A stretch of 64,000 bases of DNA from Chryseobacterium flavum (GCF_003385595.1 NZ_QNUE01000008.1:62001-126000), one strand, 5' to 3'; positions 17,815-27,615 are shown, numbered from the stretch's first letter. Made by a program: numbers and translations. The notes: generated from the sequence alone by a model not told the origin.

Positions 17815-19877
17815 AATTTAGAAATTGGTTTTTATTACTTCTACTTTTTTTAGCAACAGGGATTAATGCACAGATAAAAAATCCTGTAAAGTTTAAATTC
17901 ACCATCAACGATCTGGGTAATAACCAGTATGAAGCGGTTCTGAATGCCACCATGGAAAACGGCTGGCATATTTACTCCAAAGATTTACCGGAAGATACCG
18001 GCATTCCTACCGAATACAAGGTTACAGGAACAAATATCGAACTGATCGGAAAGTTTACTGAAGTAGGCAAAAAACATGAAGAGTTTTCAGAAGCATTCGG
18101 AGGAACTATTGTTTTTTATTCCAATACAGCCGGTTTCAAGCAGAAATTCAAGCTGAAAGATCCTGCAAAACCCGCTGATGTCACCTCCGAAATTACATAT
18201 CAGACCTGTGATGACAGAGTCTGCCTGGCTCCCAACACTTTAGAATTCAACCAAAAGATAACTCCGAAAGGAGCTCCGGTGGAAACTGTGGAAGAAACAG
18301 CTGCTCCGGTGAAAGATTCTGTAAAAACGACTGTAACAACTACTGAAAATCCGGTAAAAACCGAAGTTACTGTACCAGAAACCGGAAAACTGGATCCTAA
18401 ACAGCTGAAAATTGAGACATTGGATTTCAAAAACCCGCTAACTGACTGCGGAACTGCTTCTGCTAAAGTGGATGAAAATTACTGGACGTATTTGTTTCTA
18501 GGATTTATCGGAGGTTTAATTGCCCTGTTAACTCCATGTGTCTTCCCTATGATTCCATTAACCGTTTCTTTCTTCACCAAAGGAAGCAAGGATAAAGCAA
18601 AAGGAAAACGTGATGCACTTATTTATGGATTTTTCATTCTTCTTATTTTTGTGTTATTGAGCATTCCTTTCCACGTCATTGACGGGATTGCGGGAAATAT
18701 CTTCAATGAGATTTCAACCAGCGTATGGCTGAATATTGCCTTCTTCATCATATTCATTTTCTTTGCCGGAAGTTTCTTCGGGTATTATGATATCACTTTA
18801 CCGAGTTCGATTGCCAACAAGTCTTCCAAAGCGGAAGAAGCCGGAGGTATTATTGGAATCTTCTTTATGGCATTAACTCTGGTAATTGTTTCTTTTTCCT
18901 GTACCGGTCCTATTTTAGGAAGTTTATTGGGTAGTGCAGTAACAGGATCATCTAATGTTCCTATGCTGCTGACTTTTGCTCTGGCAGGATTCGGGTTGGC
19001 ATGGGCTATTGTTTTCGGGCTATTGGCTTTATTCCCTCAGGCATTACAAAGTCTTCCAAAATCAGGAGGATGGATGAATACCGTAAAGGTAGTTCTTGGT
19101 TTTGTAGAGCTGGCACTGGCATTAAAATTCTTATCCAAGGCTGATCTTGTCTCTAAAACATTCTTCTTAAAAAGAGAACTTTTCATTGCCATCTGGATCA
19201 TTATCGCTTTAGGACTCGCCCTATATTTATTTGGTCTGATCAGATTCCCACATGATGATAAAAAACCTAAAATTTCAATAACAAGAAAAATCATAGGTGT
19301 ATTTGGCTTCGGATTTGTCATTTATCTGGTTCAGGGGCTGATTCCTTCTGACCGTCCGAAACTTCAGCTATTAAGCGGAATCTTACCTCCGTTGAATGTA
19401 AGTTATTTCCATGATGAAAAAGATGGTATTCTGGGAATGCATCCTGAACATGATTTTTTCAAAGCTGTTGAAATTGCTAAAAAGGAAAATAAACCGATCT
19501 TGATTGACTTTACAGGATATGGGTGTGAGAACTGTAGAAAAATGGAAGAATTTGTCTGGAGTGAAGCCGATATTTTACCCATCCTTCAGAATGATGTTGT
19601 TTTAGCATCTTTATATGTAGATGATAAAGAAGAGCTCCCTGAAGATCAGAAAACAAAAATAGATCTTGGTGACGGACAAATCAAAAAGGTAAAAACAATA
19701 GGCGACCGATGGAGTCTATTCCAGCAAGTTAATTTTAATAACAATTCCCAACCTCATTATGTTTTAATAACTCCTGATGGAAAAGTAATTAACACTCCGG
19801 TTTCCGGATACATGCCGAAAGAGGATTTTAAAAAATTCCTTGAATGTGGTGTAAATTACTTTAAGAAAAACAAATAG
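17811..19877 (+). CDS. dsbD: Thiol:disulfide interchange protein DsbD
   Basis: 688 residues. Signal peptide MKFRNWFLLLLLFLATGINA, then a periplasmic DsbD-alpha-like domain with a Cys pair in 'TCDDRVCLAP'. The central part of about eight membrane helices starts near residue 225 and has 'LLTPCVFPMIPLTV' and 'SFSCTGPILGSLLG', whose Cys shuttle electrons. A C-terminal thioredoxin-like domain has the CxxC 'GCENC' at 571-575. It carries cytoplasmic reducing power to the periplasm. It overlaps tilS by four bases and is followed by a terminator. Confidence 0.95.
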   Translation: MKFRNWFLLLLLFLATGINAQIKNPVKFKFTINDLGNNQYEAVLNATMENGWHIYSKDLPEDTGIPTEYKVTGTNIELIGKFTEVGKKHEEFSEAFGGTIVFYSNTAGFKQKFKLKDPAKPADVTSEITYQTCDDRVCLAPNTLEFNQKITPKGAPVETVEETAAPVKDSVKTTVTTTENPVKTEVTVPETGKLDPKQLKIETLDFKNPLTDCGTASAKVDENYWTYLFLGFIGGLIALLTPCVFPMIPLTVSFFTKGSKDKAKGKRDALIYGFFILLIFVLLSIPFHVIDGIAGNIFNEISTSVWLNIAFFIIFIFFAGSFFGYYDITLPSSIANKSSKAEEAGGIIGIFFMALTLVIVSFSCTGPILGSLLGSAVTGSSNVPMLLTFALAGFGLAWAIVFGLLALFPQALQSLPKSGGWMNTVKVVLGFVELALALKFLSKADLVSKTFFLKRELFIAIWIIIALGLALYLFGLIRFPHDDKKPKISITRKIIGVFGFGFVIYLVQGLIPSDRPKLQLLSGILPPLNVSYFHDEKDGILGMHPEHDFFKAVEIAKKENKPILIDFTGYGCENCRKMEEFVWSEADILPILQNDVVLASLYVDDKEELPEDQKTKIDLGDGQIKKVKTIGDRWSLFQQVNFNNNSQPHYVLITPDGKVINTPVSGYMPKEDFKKFLECGVNYFKKNK

Positions 19878-19901
19878 TCTTTACATCAAAAAATAGATAA
19901 G

Positions 19902-19929
19902 CCTCACCTGTAAACCGGTGAGGTTTTTT
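19902..19929 (+). terminator. Terminator of the tilS-dsbD unit
   Basis: CCTCACC pairs with GGTGAGG and is followed by TTTTTT, 25 bases after the dsbD stop. Confidence 0.88.
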
Positions 19930-20088
19930 ATATATAGATTTAACAGTATTTAAGTAAACAAATTCAATAAAAACATAAAAATATTAATATTTTAAAATTT
20001 TAGGCACAAAGATTGTATCGATTTATCAAAACTACGATCGGGTTTTTAAATTTTCACCAATACCGTTTAACATTTTAAAATATGAATT

Positions 20089-20607
20089 ATGGCTGACGTA
20101 ATCGCACAAGAGAAGCAAGGCGGAAAACAAAAGAAAAAGCTCATCAGAGTAGATATGACACCCATGGTAGACCTGGGCTTTCTACTGATCACTTTCTTTA
20201 TGTTTACAACCAATTTTACCAAACCCAATGTAATGGATCTAGGCCTTCCGGCAAAAGGTGACCCTCCATCCGGTACCGTTGTTGTAGATCAGAAAAATCA
20301 GATAACATTTATTCTGGGAAAAGACAATCGCGTATTTTATCACCAAAGCAATGAAAAAGAGCTAAATACCACTAATCTGAAAGAAACAGATTTCAGCGGT
20401 ATTAATGTTTCAAAAATTATTGCCGAAGCATATAAAAACGCTCCAAAACCACAAAACTTCACTGTTATTATAAAACCTACCGATGAGGCTAATTATAAAA
20501 ACTTTGTAGATATGCTGGATAACATTGCAATTGCGAAAAAAGAGCGTTACGGTGTTACCGATATCAAGCCTTGGGAAACAAAGGTTTACAAAGAGTTAGT
20601 TCAATAA
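20089..20607 (+). CDS. exbD: Orphan ExbD biopolymer transporter
   Basis: 172 residues with the ExbD helix 'VDMTPMVDLGFLLITFFMF', identical over that stretch to the first ExbD of the Ton operon (3701-4267). The two also share 'KPNVMDLGLPAK', 'LGKDNRVF' and 'YGVTDIKPWE'. No exbB or tonB is adjacent; it stands alone between two terminators. It is likely a duplicate that works with the ExbB at 4948-5811 or with another partner outside the window. Confidence 0.92.
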   Translation: MADVIAQEKQGGKQKKKLIRVDMTPMVDLGFLLITFFMFTTNFTKPNVMDLGLPAKGDPPSGTVVVDQKNQITFILGKDNRVFYHQSNEKELNTTNLKETDFSGINVSKIIAEAYKNAPKPQNFTVIIKPTDEANYKNFVDMLDNIAIAKKERYGVTDIKPWETKVYKELVQ

Positions 20608-20613
20608 AAGAGG

Positions 20614-20640
20614 AAGAGCATTAAAAAATGCTCTTTTTTA
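20614..20640 (+). terminator. Terminator of the orphan exbD
   Basis: AGAGCAT pairs with ATGCTCT and is followed by TTTTTT, seven bases after the stop. Confidence 0.85.
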
Positions 20641-20702
20641 TTTAAATTTGAACAGCTGTCTGTTACAGATCTGCAGCATTATTAAATTATAATTCTTACA
20701 TC

Positions 20703-21485
20703 ATGCTGAACTTTGAAAGAAAAGGAAACGGAAAAGAAACGCTAGTTCTCCTCCATGGTTTTATGGAGAATCTGTCTATCTGGAGTGATATGGAACCGCA
20801 TCTTTCCACAGATTTCTCCCTTATAAAAATTGACCTTCCCGGTCATGGACAATCTGATATTATAGGAGAAACCCATACTATGGAGTTAATGGCAGAAGAA
20901 GTTAAAAAAGTTTTAGATAACCAGAATTTAGAAAAAATACATTTGTTGGGACATTCCATGGGAGGTTACACCTCATTGGCCTTTGCTGAAAAATATCCTG
21001 AAACATTAAAGAGTCTAACCTTATTTTTCTCTACTTATCTTCCGGATGACGAAGAGAAGAAACAACAACGCATCAAAAGCTACAGGATTATAAAAGATGC
21101 CTTTCCCCATTATGTAAGAGCAGGGATTCCCAATCTGTTCAATCCAAATGAAAAAGACATTCTGGAAGGCAAAATTGAGACTGCGCTTGAAACTGCACTT
21201 TCGACCAATAATATGGGCGCACTTGCCTGCGTAAAGGGAATGGTAGCACGAACAGATAAAAAGCACATTATGAATACCCTGGAAACTAAAATATTAGTAT
21301 TGGCCGGTAAACATGACAATGCAGTAAAAACAGACCTCATGATTAAAAACCTCCCGGACAGGACTAATATAAAATCTTATATACTGGACTGCGGACATAA
21401 CGGACATTGGGAAAAGCCTAGTATTTGTGCTGAGATTATCAATACTGAACTGCTGCATAATCTTCCTAAAAAACTAGTATTTTAA
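20703..21485 (+). CDS. Alpha/beta hydrolase
   Basis: 260 residues. 'LVLLHGF' (oxyanion region), 'DLPGHGQSD' and the nucleophile elbow 'LLGHSMGGYTSL' with Ser85 are classical. The catalytic His is probably in 'CGHNGHWEKP' near the C-terminus, and the acid in 'LAGKHDNAV'. Cytoplasmic, no signal peptide. Substrate cannot be told from the sequence. Two bases separate its stop from the next gene's ATG. Confidence 0.92.
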   Translation: MLNFERKGNGKETLVLLHGFMENLSIWSDMEPHLSTDFSLIKIDLPGHGQSDIIGETHTMELMAEEVKKVLDNQNLEKIHLLGHSMGGYTSLAFAEKYPETLKSLTLFFSTYLPDDEEKKQQRIKSYRIIKDAFPHYVRAGIPNLFNPNEKDILEGKIETALETALSTNNMGALACVKGMVARTDKKHIMNTLETKILVLAGKHDNAVKTDLMIKNLPDRTNIKSYILDCGHNGHWEKPSICAEIINTELLHNLPKKLVF

Positions 21486-21487
21486 TC

Positions 21488-22303
21488 ATGAAGATCATTC
21501 TTTCATTTTTGTTATTTTCCACATTATTAAGCTGCAGTAAAGAAAAGCAAGTCTCTTCAGACAATACTTCTATAGAATCTCTTACAACTGCGGATACAAT
21601 CAAAAATGACACTTTAAAATCAAATCAGCCTAAGGAGGAAATATTTAAGTTTGTCACCGAATTATGTGACAACAGAGGCTATTATGACATCAGCAAATAC
21701 TCCAGGGAAGAAATTGAAGGTGTTTACAAACTCTGGTTTGAATTGAATGACTCCCTTCTGGACACTCCATCTGTTTTCAATCTTAATGATTTACAGGAAA
21801 TAAGACGCGATAAGGATAAAATTCTTGCAAAGCTGGACAAAGATTTTGCTGAAAAAAAAGCCCTTCTGCAAAATCTTAAAGTTGTGAATACACCCTATTG
21901 GCAAAATATAAAAAAATTAAAGTACGAAGAACTTATCCAACGGTACGAAATGGAAAAATTACAAATCCTAGCATACTCAGACCCTTCCGTACTTCTTAAA
22001 AGCAATATCTGTAAAGTTTTTTCTAAAGCATTAAATTCCGATGACGAACAAATGGTTAAAGAATGGAGAAACCTCAGGGAACAAATGAGCAAACAAAATG
22101 CTGACCCCGAACGGATAATGACTGATTTTAACAATCATCTGAACTCACCAGACAAAAGGGATTATGCGATCATAGACCTTATCACTTTTGGATGGGGCAA
22201 TTGTGCTAATGACAAAATTCCCTCCCCTCCCCATGACGAAAAAATGAACAATGAATTTAATTCCCTTTTTATAAAAGTAGACTCCGACTGTGATGAGCCT
22301 TAA
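21488..22303 (+). CDS. Uncharacterised lipoprotein
   Basis: 271 residues starting MKIILSFLLFSTLLSC, a lipoprotein signal with Cys at residue 16. The mature protein is mainly helical and charged, with four further Cys, two of them close to the C-terminus (NCANDKIP and SDCDEP). No domain recognised. It follows the hydrolase directly and precedes the patatin gene by 46 bases, so the three may form one unit. Confidence 0.75.
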   Translation: MKIILSFLLFSTLLSCSKEKQVSSDNTSIESLTTADTIKNDTLKSNQPKEEIFKFVTELCDNRGYYDISKYSREEIEGVYKLWFELNDSLLDTPSVFNLNDLQEIRRDKDKILAKLDKDFAEKKALLQNLKVVNTPYWQNIKKLKYEELIQRYEMEKLQILAYSDPSVLLKSNICKVFSKALNSDDEQMVKEWRNLREQMSKQNADPERIMTDFNNHLNSPDKRDYAIIDLITFGWGNCANDKIPSPPHDEKMNNEFNSLFIKVDSDCDEP

Positions 22304-22349
22304 TCCATATAAAAAAATTCCTGTATATTAGTAGGGAATAATTTTCGAA

Positions 22350-23162
22350 ATGGGCTTATTCTCTTTCAAAAAAAAGAAACCTCCGGTTATCGGGCTTACT
22401 CTTTCAGGCGGAGGAATGCGTGGAATTGCACATATTGCAGTTCTCAAAGCGTTGGAAGAATACAACCTGAAACCCCACCTCATTTCAGGCACCAGTGCCG
22501 GTGCTATCATAGGTGCGTTCTATTCTTTTGGCAAGACACCTGACGAAATGATAGAGATTGTAAAGCAGACAACCTTTTTTTCACGGTCTTCTCTGAAATT
22601 ATCAAAAAACGGAATATTCAGTTCAAACTTCATTCTAAAACTTTTCAAAGATTATTTTCCTGAGGATAGCTTCGGCATTTTAAAAATACCAGTGTATGTC
22701 ACGGCAACGGAAATGACCCATGGAATTGTTGACTTTTTCTCTGAAGGTCAGCTTTTCAGTCCTCTGCTGGCATCATCAAGTGTCCCTTTCATTCTTCCTC
22801 CCGTAAGAATTGGCGATAAGATATATGTAGACGGAGGCGTACTGGATAATCTGCCTATTGAGCCTATCATTGATAAATGTGATTTTCTGATTGCTTCCCA
22901 TGTAAACTCAATAAGCTATGATGAATTAAAAAAGATGAGCCTGATGAAAGAGTTTGACAGAATTCTACACCTGGCTATAGCAAAGTCAGTTTATTCCAAA
23001 GTAAAGCACTGCAACATATTTCTGGATCCTCCGAAAATGACAAAATACAGTCTTTTTAACAAGAAATATCTGGATGAAATGTTTCAGCAGGTCTACGAAT
23101 ATACCTGTATCGAATTAGAAGAAAAAGGGTATAAAAAAAGCTCCCGGACCGAGAGCTTGTAA
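22350..23162 (+). CDS. Patatin-like phospholipase
   Basis: 270 residues. 'LSGGGMRGIAH' (oxyanion hole, residues 18-28), the nucleophile motif 'SGTSAGAIIG' with Ser49, and the 'VDGGVLDNLP' box holding the catalytic Asp together define the patatin fold. It is a Ser-Asp dyad lipid acyl hydrolase. No signal peptide, so probably cytoplasmic. Its last codons contain the terminator of the convergent nrnA gene. Confidence 0.94.
   Translation: MGLFSFKKKKPPVIGLTLSGGGMRGIAHIAVLKALEEYNLKPHLISGTSAGAIIGAFYSFGKTPDEMIEIVKQTTFFSRSSLKLSKNGIFSSNFILKLFKDYFPEDSFGILKIPVYVTATEMTHGIVDFFSEGQLFSPLLASSSVPFILPPVRIGDKIYVDGGVLDNLPIEPIIDKCDFLIASHVNSISYDELKKMSLMKEFDRILHLAIAKSVYSKVKHCNIFLDPPKMTKYSLFNKKYLDEMFQQVYEYTCIELEEKGYKKSSRTESL
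23138..23158 (-). terminator. nrnA terminator inside the patatin coding sequence
   Basis: On the minus strand AAGCTC pairs with GAGCTT and is followed by TTTTTTT, nine bases after the nrnA stop. It lies within the last eight codons of the convergent patatin gene, so those bases are read both as codons and as a terminator. Confidence 0.7.
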
Positions 23163-23166
23163 GATA

Positions 23167-24183
23167 TTATGGTTGAATAAATTCTTCTTTTTCAAGGTAA
23201 TTTTTAAAGTTCTCAATAGTCCCAGCCAGTGAATCATAAGATTTTCCACCGGCAGCATTAATATGTCCACCGCCATTAAAATATTTTCTTGAGAACTGAT
23301 TTACATCTACATCATCCTTGCTTCTGAAAGAAATCTTAATAAAATCCTCATAGAGATCTTCCATAAAGAATGCTGCCATTTTTACACCGGCGATACTTAA
23401 TCCATAATTCACGAAACCTTCTGTATCTCCTTTTTGAAAGCCATATTCTTTCAGCTCTTTTCTGGTCAGGCTCAGCACAGCAACTTTACCGTTGTTTACC
23501 ACTTCTATTCTGCCCAGAATCAGAGCAAGCAGATGAAGGCGGGAAACCGTATTTGTATCCCATGTATTGGAAGTTATCATTGCAGGATCTGCTCCTCTTT
23601 CAATAAGATTAGCAATAATCCGGTGGGTAGCAGCGCTTGTAGAACGAAAACGGAACCCTCCCGTATCAGTCATAATTCCCGTATAAAGACATTCCGCAAC
23701 ATCCTGGTTTACCAGTTTTTCATCATCCATTACCTCAATAAAATGATAGATCATCTGCGAAGTGGCCGGAATTACAGTATCAGAATATACATAGTCAAAC
23801 GGTTCAGGCTGCTGATGATGATCAATAAGGATTTTTTTAGCCCCTGCTTTTATCAGCCAGTCACCTACGAGACCAATCCTTGACGGGGAATTGAAATCAA
23901 GACAAAAAATAACATCAGCATCGGCAATCAGATCAGAAGCCAGCTTTTTCTTATACTCTGCAATGATCACTTTTTTAGATTCCGGCATCCATTTCAGAAA
24001 TTTAGGAAAATCATTGGGCACAATCACTTCTGCCTCTATTCCTTTTGCCTTCAGATAATGCTTTAGTCCGAGACTGGAACCAATTGCATCACCATCCGGA
24101 TTATAGTGGGTAAGAATAACTATTTTGTTTTCAGGTTTAAGTAATGTATTGATATCTAAAAGTTCTGCGGGTGTAAACATCAT
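23167..24183 (-). CDS. nrnA: Bifunctional oligoribonuclease / PAP phosphatase (DHH family)
   Basis: 338 residues, the usual length for NrnA. Metal-binding motifs: 'HYNPDGDAIGSSLG' near residue 26, 'CLDFNSPSRIG', 'LIDHHQQPEPF' (the DHH box) and 'GIMTDTGGFRF'. The C-terminal DHHA1 domain ends with 'FNGGGHINAAGG'. It degrades short oligoribonucleotides and 3'-phosphoadenosine 5'-phosphate. The start is at the first of two adjacent ATG codons. Confidence 0.94.
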   Translation of the reverse strand: MMFTPAELLDINTLLKPENKIVILTHYNPDGDAIGSSLGLKHYLKAKGIEAEVIVPNDFPKFLKWMPESKKVIIAEYKKKLASDLIADADVIFCLDFNSPSRIGLVGDWLIKAGAKKILIDHHQQPEPFDYVYSDTVIPATSQMIYHFIEVMDDEKLVNQDVAECLYTGIMTDTGGFRFRSTSAATHRIIANLIERGADPAMITSNTWDTNTVSRLHLLALILGRIEVVNNGKVAVLSLTRKELKEYGFQKGDTEGFVNYGLSIAGVKMAAFFMEDLYEDFIKISFRSKDDVDVNQFSRKYFNGGGHINAAGGKSYDSLAGTIENFKNYLEKEEFIQP

Positions 24184-24213
24184 TGTGTTTATTTTCGTTA
24201 AAATTTAAGTTTT

Positions 24214-24221
24214 CAAAGATA
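24214..24221 (-). promoter_or_regulatory. -7 box (TATCTTTG) for nrnA
   Basis: On the minus strand TATCTTTG lies 30 bases before the nrnA start and matches TAnnTTTG. Confidence 0.55.
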
Positions 24222-24340
24222 GAGCTTTTATATAAATCATTTAAATATTATTTTTGCACAGAAAATTTAGGTTCTCATCAGGGTTTGTAAATGCCCTGCT
24301 AAAAAACATTTCAAATAATTAAAAAAAAAGATATTTAAAG

Positions 24341-24371
24341 TTTGTAACTTATAAAAATTTCTATATCTTTG
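24341..24371 (+). promoter_or_regulatory. Full flavobacterial promoter for rpmH
   Basis: TTTG (24341-24344), a 19-base spacer and TATCTTTG (24364-24371) match the TTTG/TAnnTTTG promoter exactly. It lies 44 bases before the rpmH ATG and is one of the two complete matches in the window. Confidence 0.85.
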
Positions 24372-24415
24372 CAACCTGAAAATAAATAGATTAATTACGA
24401 TTTAAATATATAGTA

Positions 24416-24574
24416 ATGAGTAAAAGAACATTCCAGCCATCAGAAAGAAAGAGAAGAAACAAACACGGTTTCAGAGAAAGAATGTCTACGCCAAATGGAA
24501 GAAGAGTTTTGGCTGCGAGAAGAGCTAAAGGCAGAAAGAGATTAACTGTAAGTGCATCACGCGCTAAGAGATAA
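24416..24574 (+). CDS. rpmH: 50S ribosomal protein L34
   Basis: 52 residues, [19 protein letters not shown] at the start, then [17 protein letters not shown] and a [10 protein letters not shown] tail. This is the invariant L34 pattern: short, very basic, with the HGFRxRM core. It lacks the dnaA neighbour common elsewhere and stands alone with a strong promoter and a terminator. Confidence 0.97.
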   Translation: MSKRTFQPSERKRRNKHGFRERMSTPNGRRVLAARRAKGRKRLTVSASRAKR

Positions 24575-24598
24575 TTTCTACATTATCATATACAAAAC

Positions 24599-24631
24599 AT
24601 GCTTGAGAAGTTTCTTTTCAGGCATTTTTTG
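24599..24631 (+). terminator. Terminator of rpmH
   Basis: ATGCTTGAGAAG pairs, with a few G-U pairs, with TTTTCAGGCAT and is followed by TTTTT, 25 bases after the rpmH stop. Confidence 0.75.
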
Positions 24632-24728
24632 TTGTTAAAATTTATTAAAAATAGAGTCAGATAGACTTCTTTTTTCTATTTTTAAAATTTGAAAAATTTT
24701 TGTTAGAAATAGCCTTTAAAATTAAATT

Positions 24729-25439
24729 ATGCCACATACCAATATCTCCGGAGACAATATAATAAGTTTGCAGCATGCGAAAATCGCCCAAAAAAACTTT
24801 ACTGTTCTTTCTGATGTAAATCTTAACATTAAAAAAGGCAGATTCTGCTATCTTATCGGAAAAACAGGTTCCGGAAAAAGCTCACTTCTGAAAACCCTTT
24901 ATGGTCATATCCCACTGGCGTCAGGACATGGGGCCGTAGTTGGTTTTGATCTGGCTAAACTAAAACCTTCTGACATCCCTAACCTTCGAAGAAAACTGGG
25001 GATTGTATTTCAGGACTTCCAGTTACTTTCTGACAGAACAGTAGAGAAAAATCTGAAATTTGTTCTTGAAGCTACAGGATGGAATGACAAAATTAAAATG
25101 GAGGACCGCATCAATGAAGTATTAGGCAGTGTAAATATGAAAAGCAAGAAGCACAAAATGCCACATGAACTCTCAGGTGGAGAACAACAGCGTATTGCTA
25201 TCGCAAGAGCTTTGCTTAACCATCCGGATCTTATCCTGGCAGATGAGCCTACAGGGAACCTGGATCCTGAAACTTCCAATGAAATCATGACTTTACTAAA
25301 ACAAGTTGCCCTTGAAAATGGCGCTGCTGTAGTAATGGCAACGCATGATTACCACATGATTCAGAATTTCCCGGGAGAAGCTATCAGATGTGAAGATGGA
25401 AAAGTTTCAGTACTGGACACTGCTGAATTATTTGAATAA
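24729..25439 (+). CDS. ftsE: FtsE-like ABC transporter ATP-binding protein
   Basis: 236 residues. Walker A 'GKTGSGKSS', ABC signature '[10 protein letters not shown]' and Walker B '[13 protein letters not shown]', followed by the H-loop 'MATHDYHM'. The size and '[10 protein letters not shown]' fit the FtsE/LolD-like branch. FtsE pairs with FtsX to control peptidoglycan hydrolysis at division, but no ftsX is adjacent here, so the partner is not shown. Confidence 0.82.
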   Translation: MPHTNISGDNIISLQHAKIAQKNFTVLSDVNLNIKKGRFCYLIGKTGSGKSSLLKTLYGHIPLASGHGAVVGFDLAKLKPSDIPNLRRKLGIVFQDFQLLSDRTVEKNLKFVLEATGWNDKIKMEDRINEVLGSVNMKSKKHKMPHELSGGEQQRIAIARALLNHPDLILADEPTGNLDPETSNEIMTLLKQVALENGAAVVMATHDYHMIQNFPGEAIRCEDGKVSVLDTAELFE

Positions 25440-25458
25440 ATTATATCCCTAAATCCAC

Positions 25459-26160
25459 CTAATTCTTATTTTTGAATACATGAAACTCTTTAGTGAGTTC
25501 AAGATATTGGTCCGAGTATTTTCTCGGACTTTTTTCTATAATAAAATCAGATTCATGAAGCTGTTGTTTAACACCTGAAAACTCCAGGATCAGTCTTTTA
25601 ATTTTGGAACTTTCAATCCCCGAAATATTAACTCTCCTGATTAAATGAAGACCATACTCTTCTGCTATTGTAACAAAAATATTACCCGCTTCTACCGGAA
25701 TTATCACAGAAAGCAATCCCCTGTCTGATAATACCCCGGATGCCTTGGCAATTAGCTGCTCAAAGTTTAATTCTACAGTCTGGCGTGCAATTTTATCTTT
25801 CCCTGATTCCGATTCTTCAAAATAAGGAGGATTAGAAACAATCAGATCAAATTTTGTAAGGGTATTGAATGTTTTAAAATCCTGATGTATATTTTTCAGT
25901 CTTAAACAAAAGGGAGCATTTTCAAAGTTAACTTTTGTAAGCGAAACTGCTTCTTCATTAATATCCATTCCTAAGAATTCAGCGATAGAATTCCGTTGTG
26001 CCAGCATCAGGCTAATCAACCCGGTTCCAGTACCTACTTCCAGGACATTTGCCGCATTTTCAACATTAGCAAGAGCTCCCAGCAGGACACCGTCCGTTCC
26101 TACACGAAAGACATGCTCAGACTGTTGAATTTCAAATTGTTTAAACTTAAATGGTTTCAC
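25459..26160 (-). CDS. trmN: tRNA1(Val) adenine-37 N6-methyltransferase (YfiC family)
   Basis: 233 residues. The SAM site 'VLEVGTGTGLISLML' is at about residues 39-53, and 'LIVSNPPYFEESESG' holds the NPPY motif of N6-adenine methyltransferases. The N-terminus 'FKFKQFEIQQ' matches the YfiC type. It uses a GTG start, and its first base overlaps the stop of the upstream histidine kinase (TAGTG), so translation is coupled. It probably methylates A37 of a valine tRNA. Confidence 0.88.
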   Translation of the reverse strand: MKPFKFKQFEIQQSEHVFRVGTDGVLLGALANVENAANVLEVGTGTGLISLMLAQRNSIAEFLGMDINEEAVSLTKVNFENAPFCLRLKNIHQDFKTFNTLTKFDLIVSNPPYFEESESGKDKIARQTVELNFEQLIAKASGVLSDRGLLSVIIPVEAGNIFVTIAEEYGLHLIRRVNISGIESSKIKRLILEFSGVKQQLHESDFIIEKSPRKYSDQYLELTKEFHVFKNKN

Positions 26161-27614
26161 TATAAATTAGTAGGTAATGTAATAATGAACGTTGACCCTT
26201 TCCCTACTTCAGATTTCACAGAAATTTCACCTTTATAATCTTCAATCATTTTTCTTACCATAGATAAACCAAGCCCCATCCCACTGTTTTTGGACGTAAA
26301 ATTAGGTTCAAAGATCCTTTCATACATATTTTCAGGGATACCGATTCCATTATCCTGAACTGAAATCATCACTCTTCTCTGGTGCTGCTCCACATCTACA
26401 TTAATAATCAGTTTTCTTTGATCACTTTCCGCCTGTTTCGCATTGGTAACAAGGTTGGTTATGATTCTGGAAAGATAAATTCTGTCCATGTTAATCATGA
26501 TATTATTCTTGTTGGCATGCATAAATATGCTGTCATCATTAAAAACACGAAGTATATCTTCAACTTCCGTATTGAGATTAATAACCTCATTATTTTTTTC
26601 AGGGAGCTTTGCAAATTCTGAAAAAGCAGAGGCTACCGTAGCAATCAGATCAATTTGATCTACCATAGTTTTACTCATAAGCTTTACCCTCTCTCTGATA
26701 TTTGGATCATCAGGATCAAATTTTCTTTCAAAGTTCTGAATGGTGAGCTTCATAGGAGTAAGTGGATTTTTGACTTCGTGCGCTACCTGCTTGGCCATTT
26801 CCCTCCATGCTTCTTCTGATGCCTTGAAACGCAGTCTTTCTTTTTGGTCCTGAATCTGAAGAATCATTCTGTTATAAGCCCTCGCCAATGCATTAAGTTC
26901 ATCATTCTTATAATACCTGATAGGGCGCATTTCATTTTCAAATAATGTAATACGTGTAATCATATCTGAAAATTTAGTAATGGTCTTTGCCAGGCTATTG
27001 GAAGTAACCCAGCTGATCCAGATGCTGAATAATATAAGAAATATATCAACCAAAAGAATATATTTAACATATTGATGAAGAACATCCAGATATGCTGATT
27101 CATTATGATATAAAGGAATATAAACGATACCTATCGGCTCAAGTTCATTATTTTTCAAAAGAAGATAGGACGAGGTAAGTTTTGCATCTTTAGCTGCATC
27201 ATATCTGGTCATATCAACTCTTGCATCTGTAGCCAGTATCTTATTAATGATTTCTATAGGAATAACCTTCTGATCAATAAGGCTTTCATCTTTATTGGAC
27301 AGGATATAATTGCCTTTCAGATCATAGATAACAATATCATGCTGGTTAATATCTGCTATCTCAAAGATTTTATTTCCTAAAACCTTAGGCAGATCTTCCG
27401 TTTCTACAAGAGTACGGCTAACCGCATAGTCCAGATACCTCATTACAGCATTGGTTTTTTCCTGCATATCAATCGTACTCTGCTGCAGGGAATTATTACG
27501 CAAAACAAAATACGGAACAAGGGAGGTCGCCACTACACTTAAAAAACATACCAGCAAAAAACCGAAAAAAACCCGGTTTCTTAAACTATATCCTTTATAT
27601 TTATTGATTGACAT
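26160..27614 (-). CDS. Sensor histidine kinase, NtrY-like
   Basis: 484 residues. Membrane helix 1 about 15-38, periplasmic sensor 39-183, helix 2 about 184-204, HAMP-like linker 205-258. The phospho-acceptor His279 is in 'VAHEVKNPLTPMKL', the NtrY-type H-box. The ATPase has an N-box 'NLVTNAKQAE', G1 'QDNGIGIPE' and G2 'GMGLGLSMV'. No response regulator is present in the window. It lies one base after ribE and is coupled to trmN, an unusual setting for a kinase. Confidence 0.93.
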   Translation of the reverse strand: MSINKYKGYSLRNRVFFGFLLVCFLSVVATSLVPYFVLRNNSLQQSTIDMQEKTNAVMRYLDYAVSRTLVETEDLPKVLGNKIFEIADINQHDIVIYDLKGNYILSNKDESLIDQKVIPIEIINKILATDARVDMTRYDAAKDAKLTSSYLLLKNNELEPIGIVYIPLYHNESAYLDVLHQYVKYILLVDIFLILFSIWISWVTSNSLAKTITKFSDMITRITLFENEMRPIRYYKNDELNALARAYNRMILQIQDQKERLRFKASEEAWREMAKQVAHEVKNPLTPMKLTIQNFERKFDPDDPNIRERVKLMSKTMVDQIDLIATVASAFSEFAKLPEKNNEVINLNTEVEDILRVFNDDSIFMHANKNNIMINMDRIYLSRIITNLVTNAKQAESDQRKLIINVDVEQHQRRVMISVQDNGIGIPENMYERIFEPNFTSKNSGMGLGLSMVRKMIEDYKGEISVKSEVGKGSTFIITLPTNL

Positions 27615-27615
27615 C

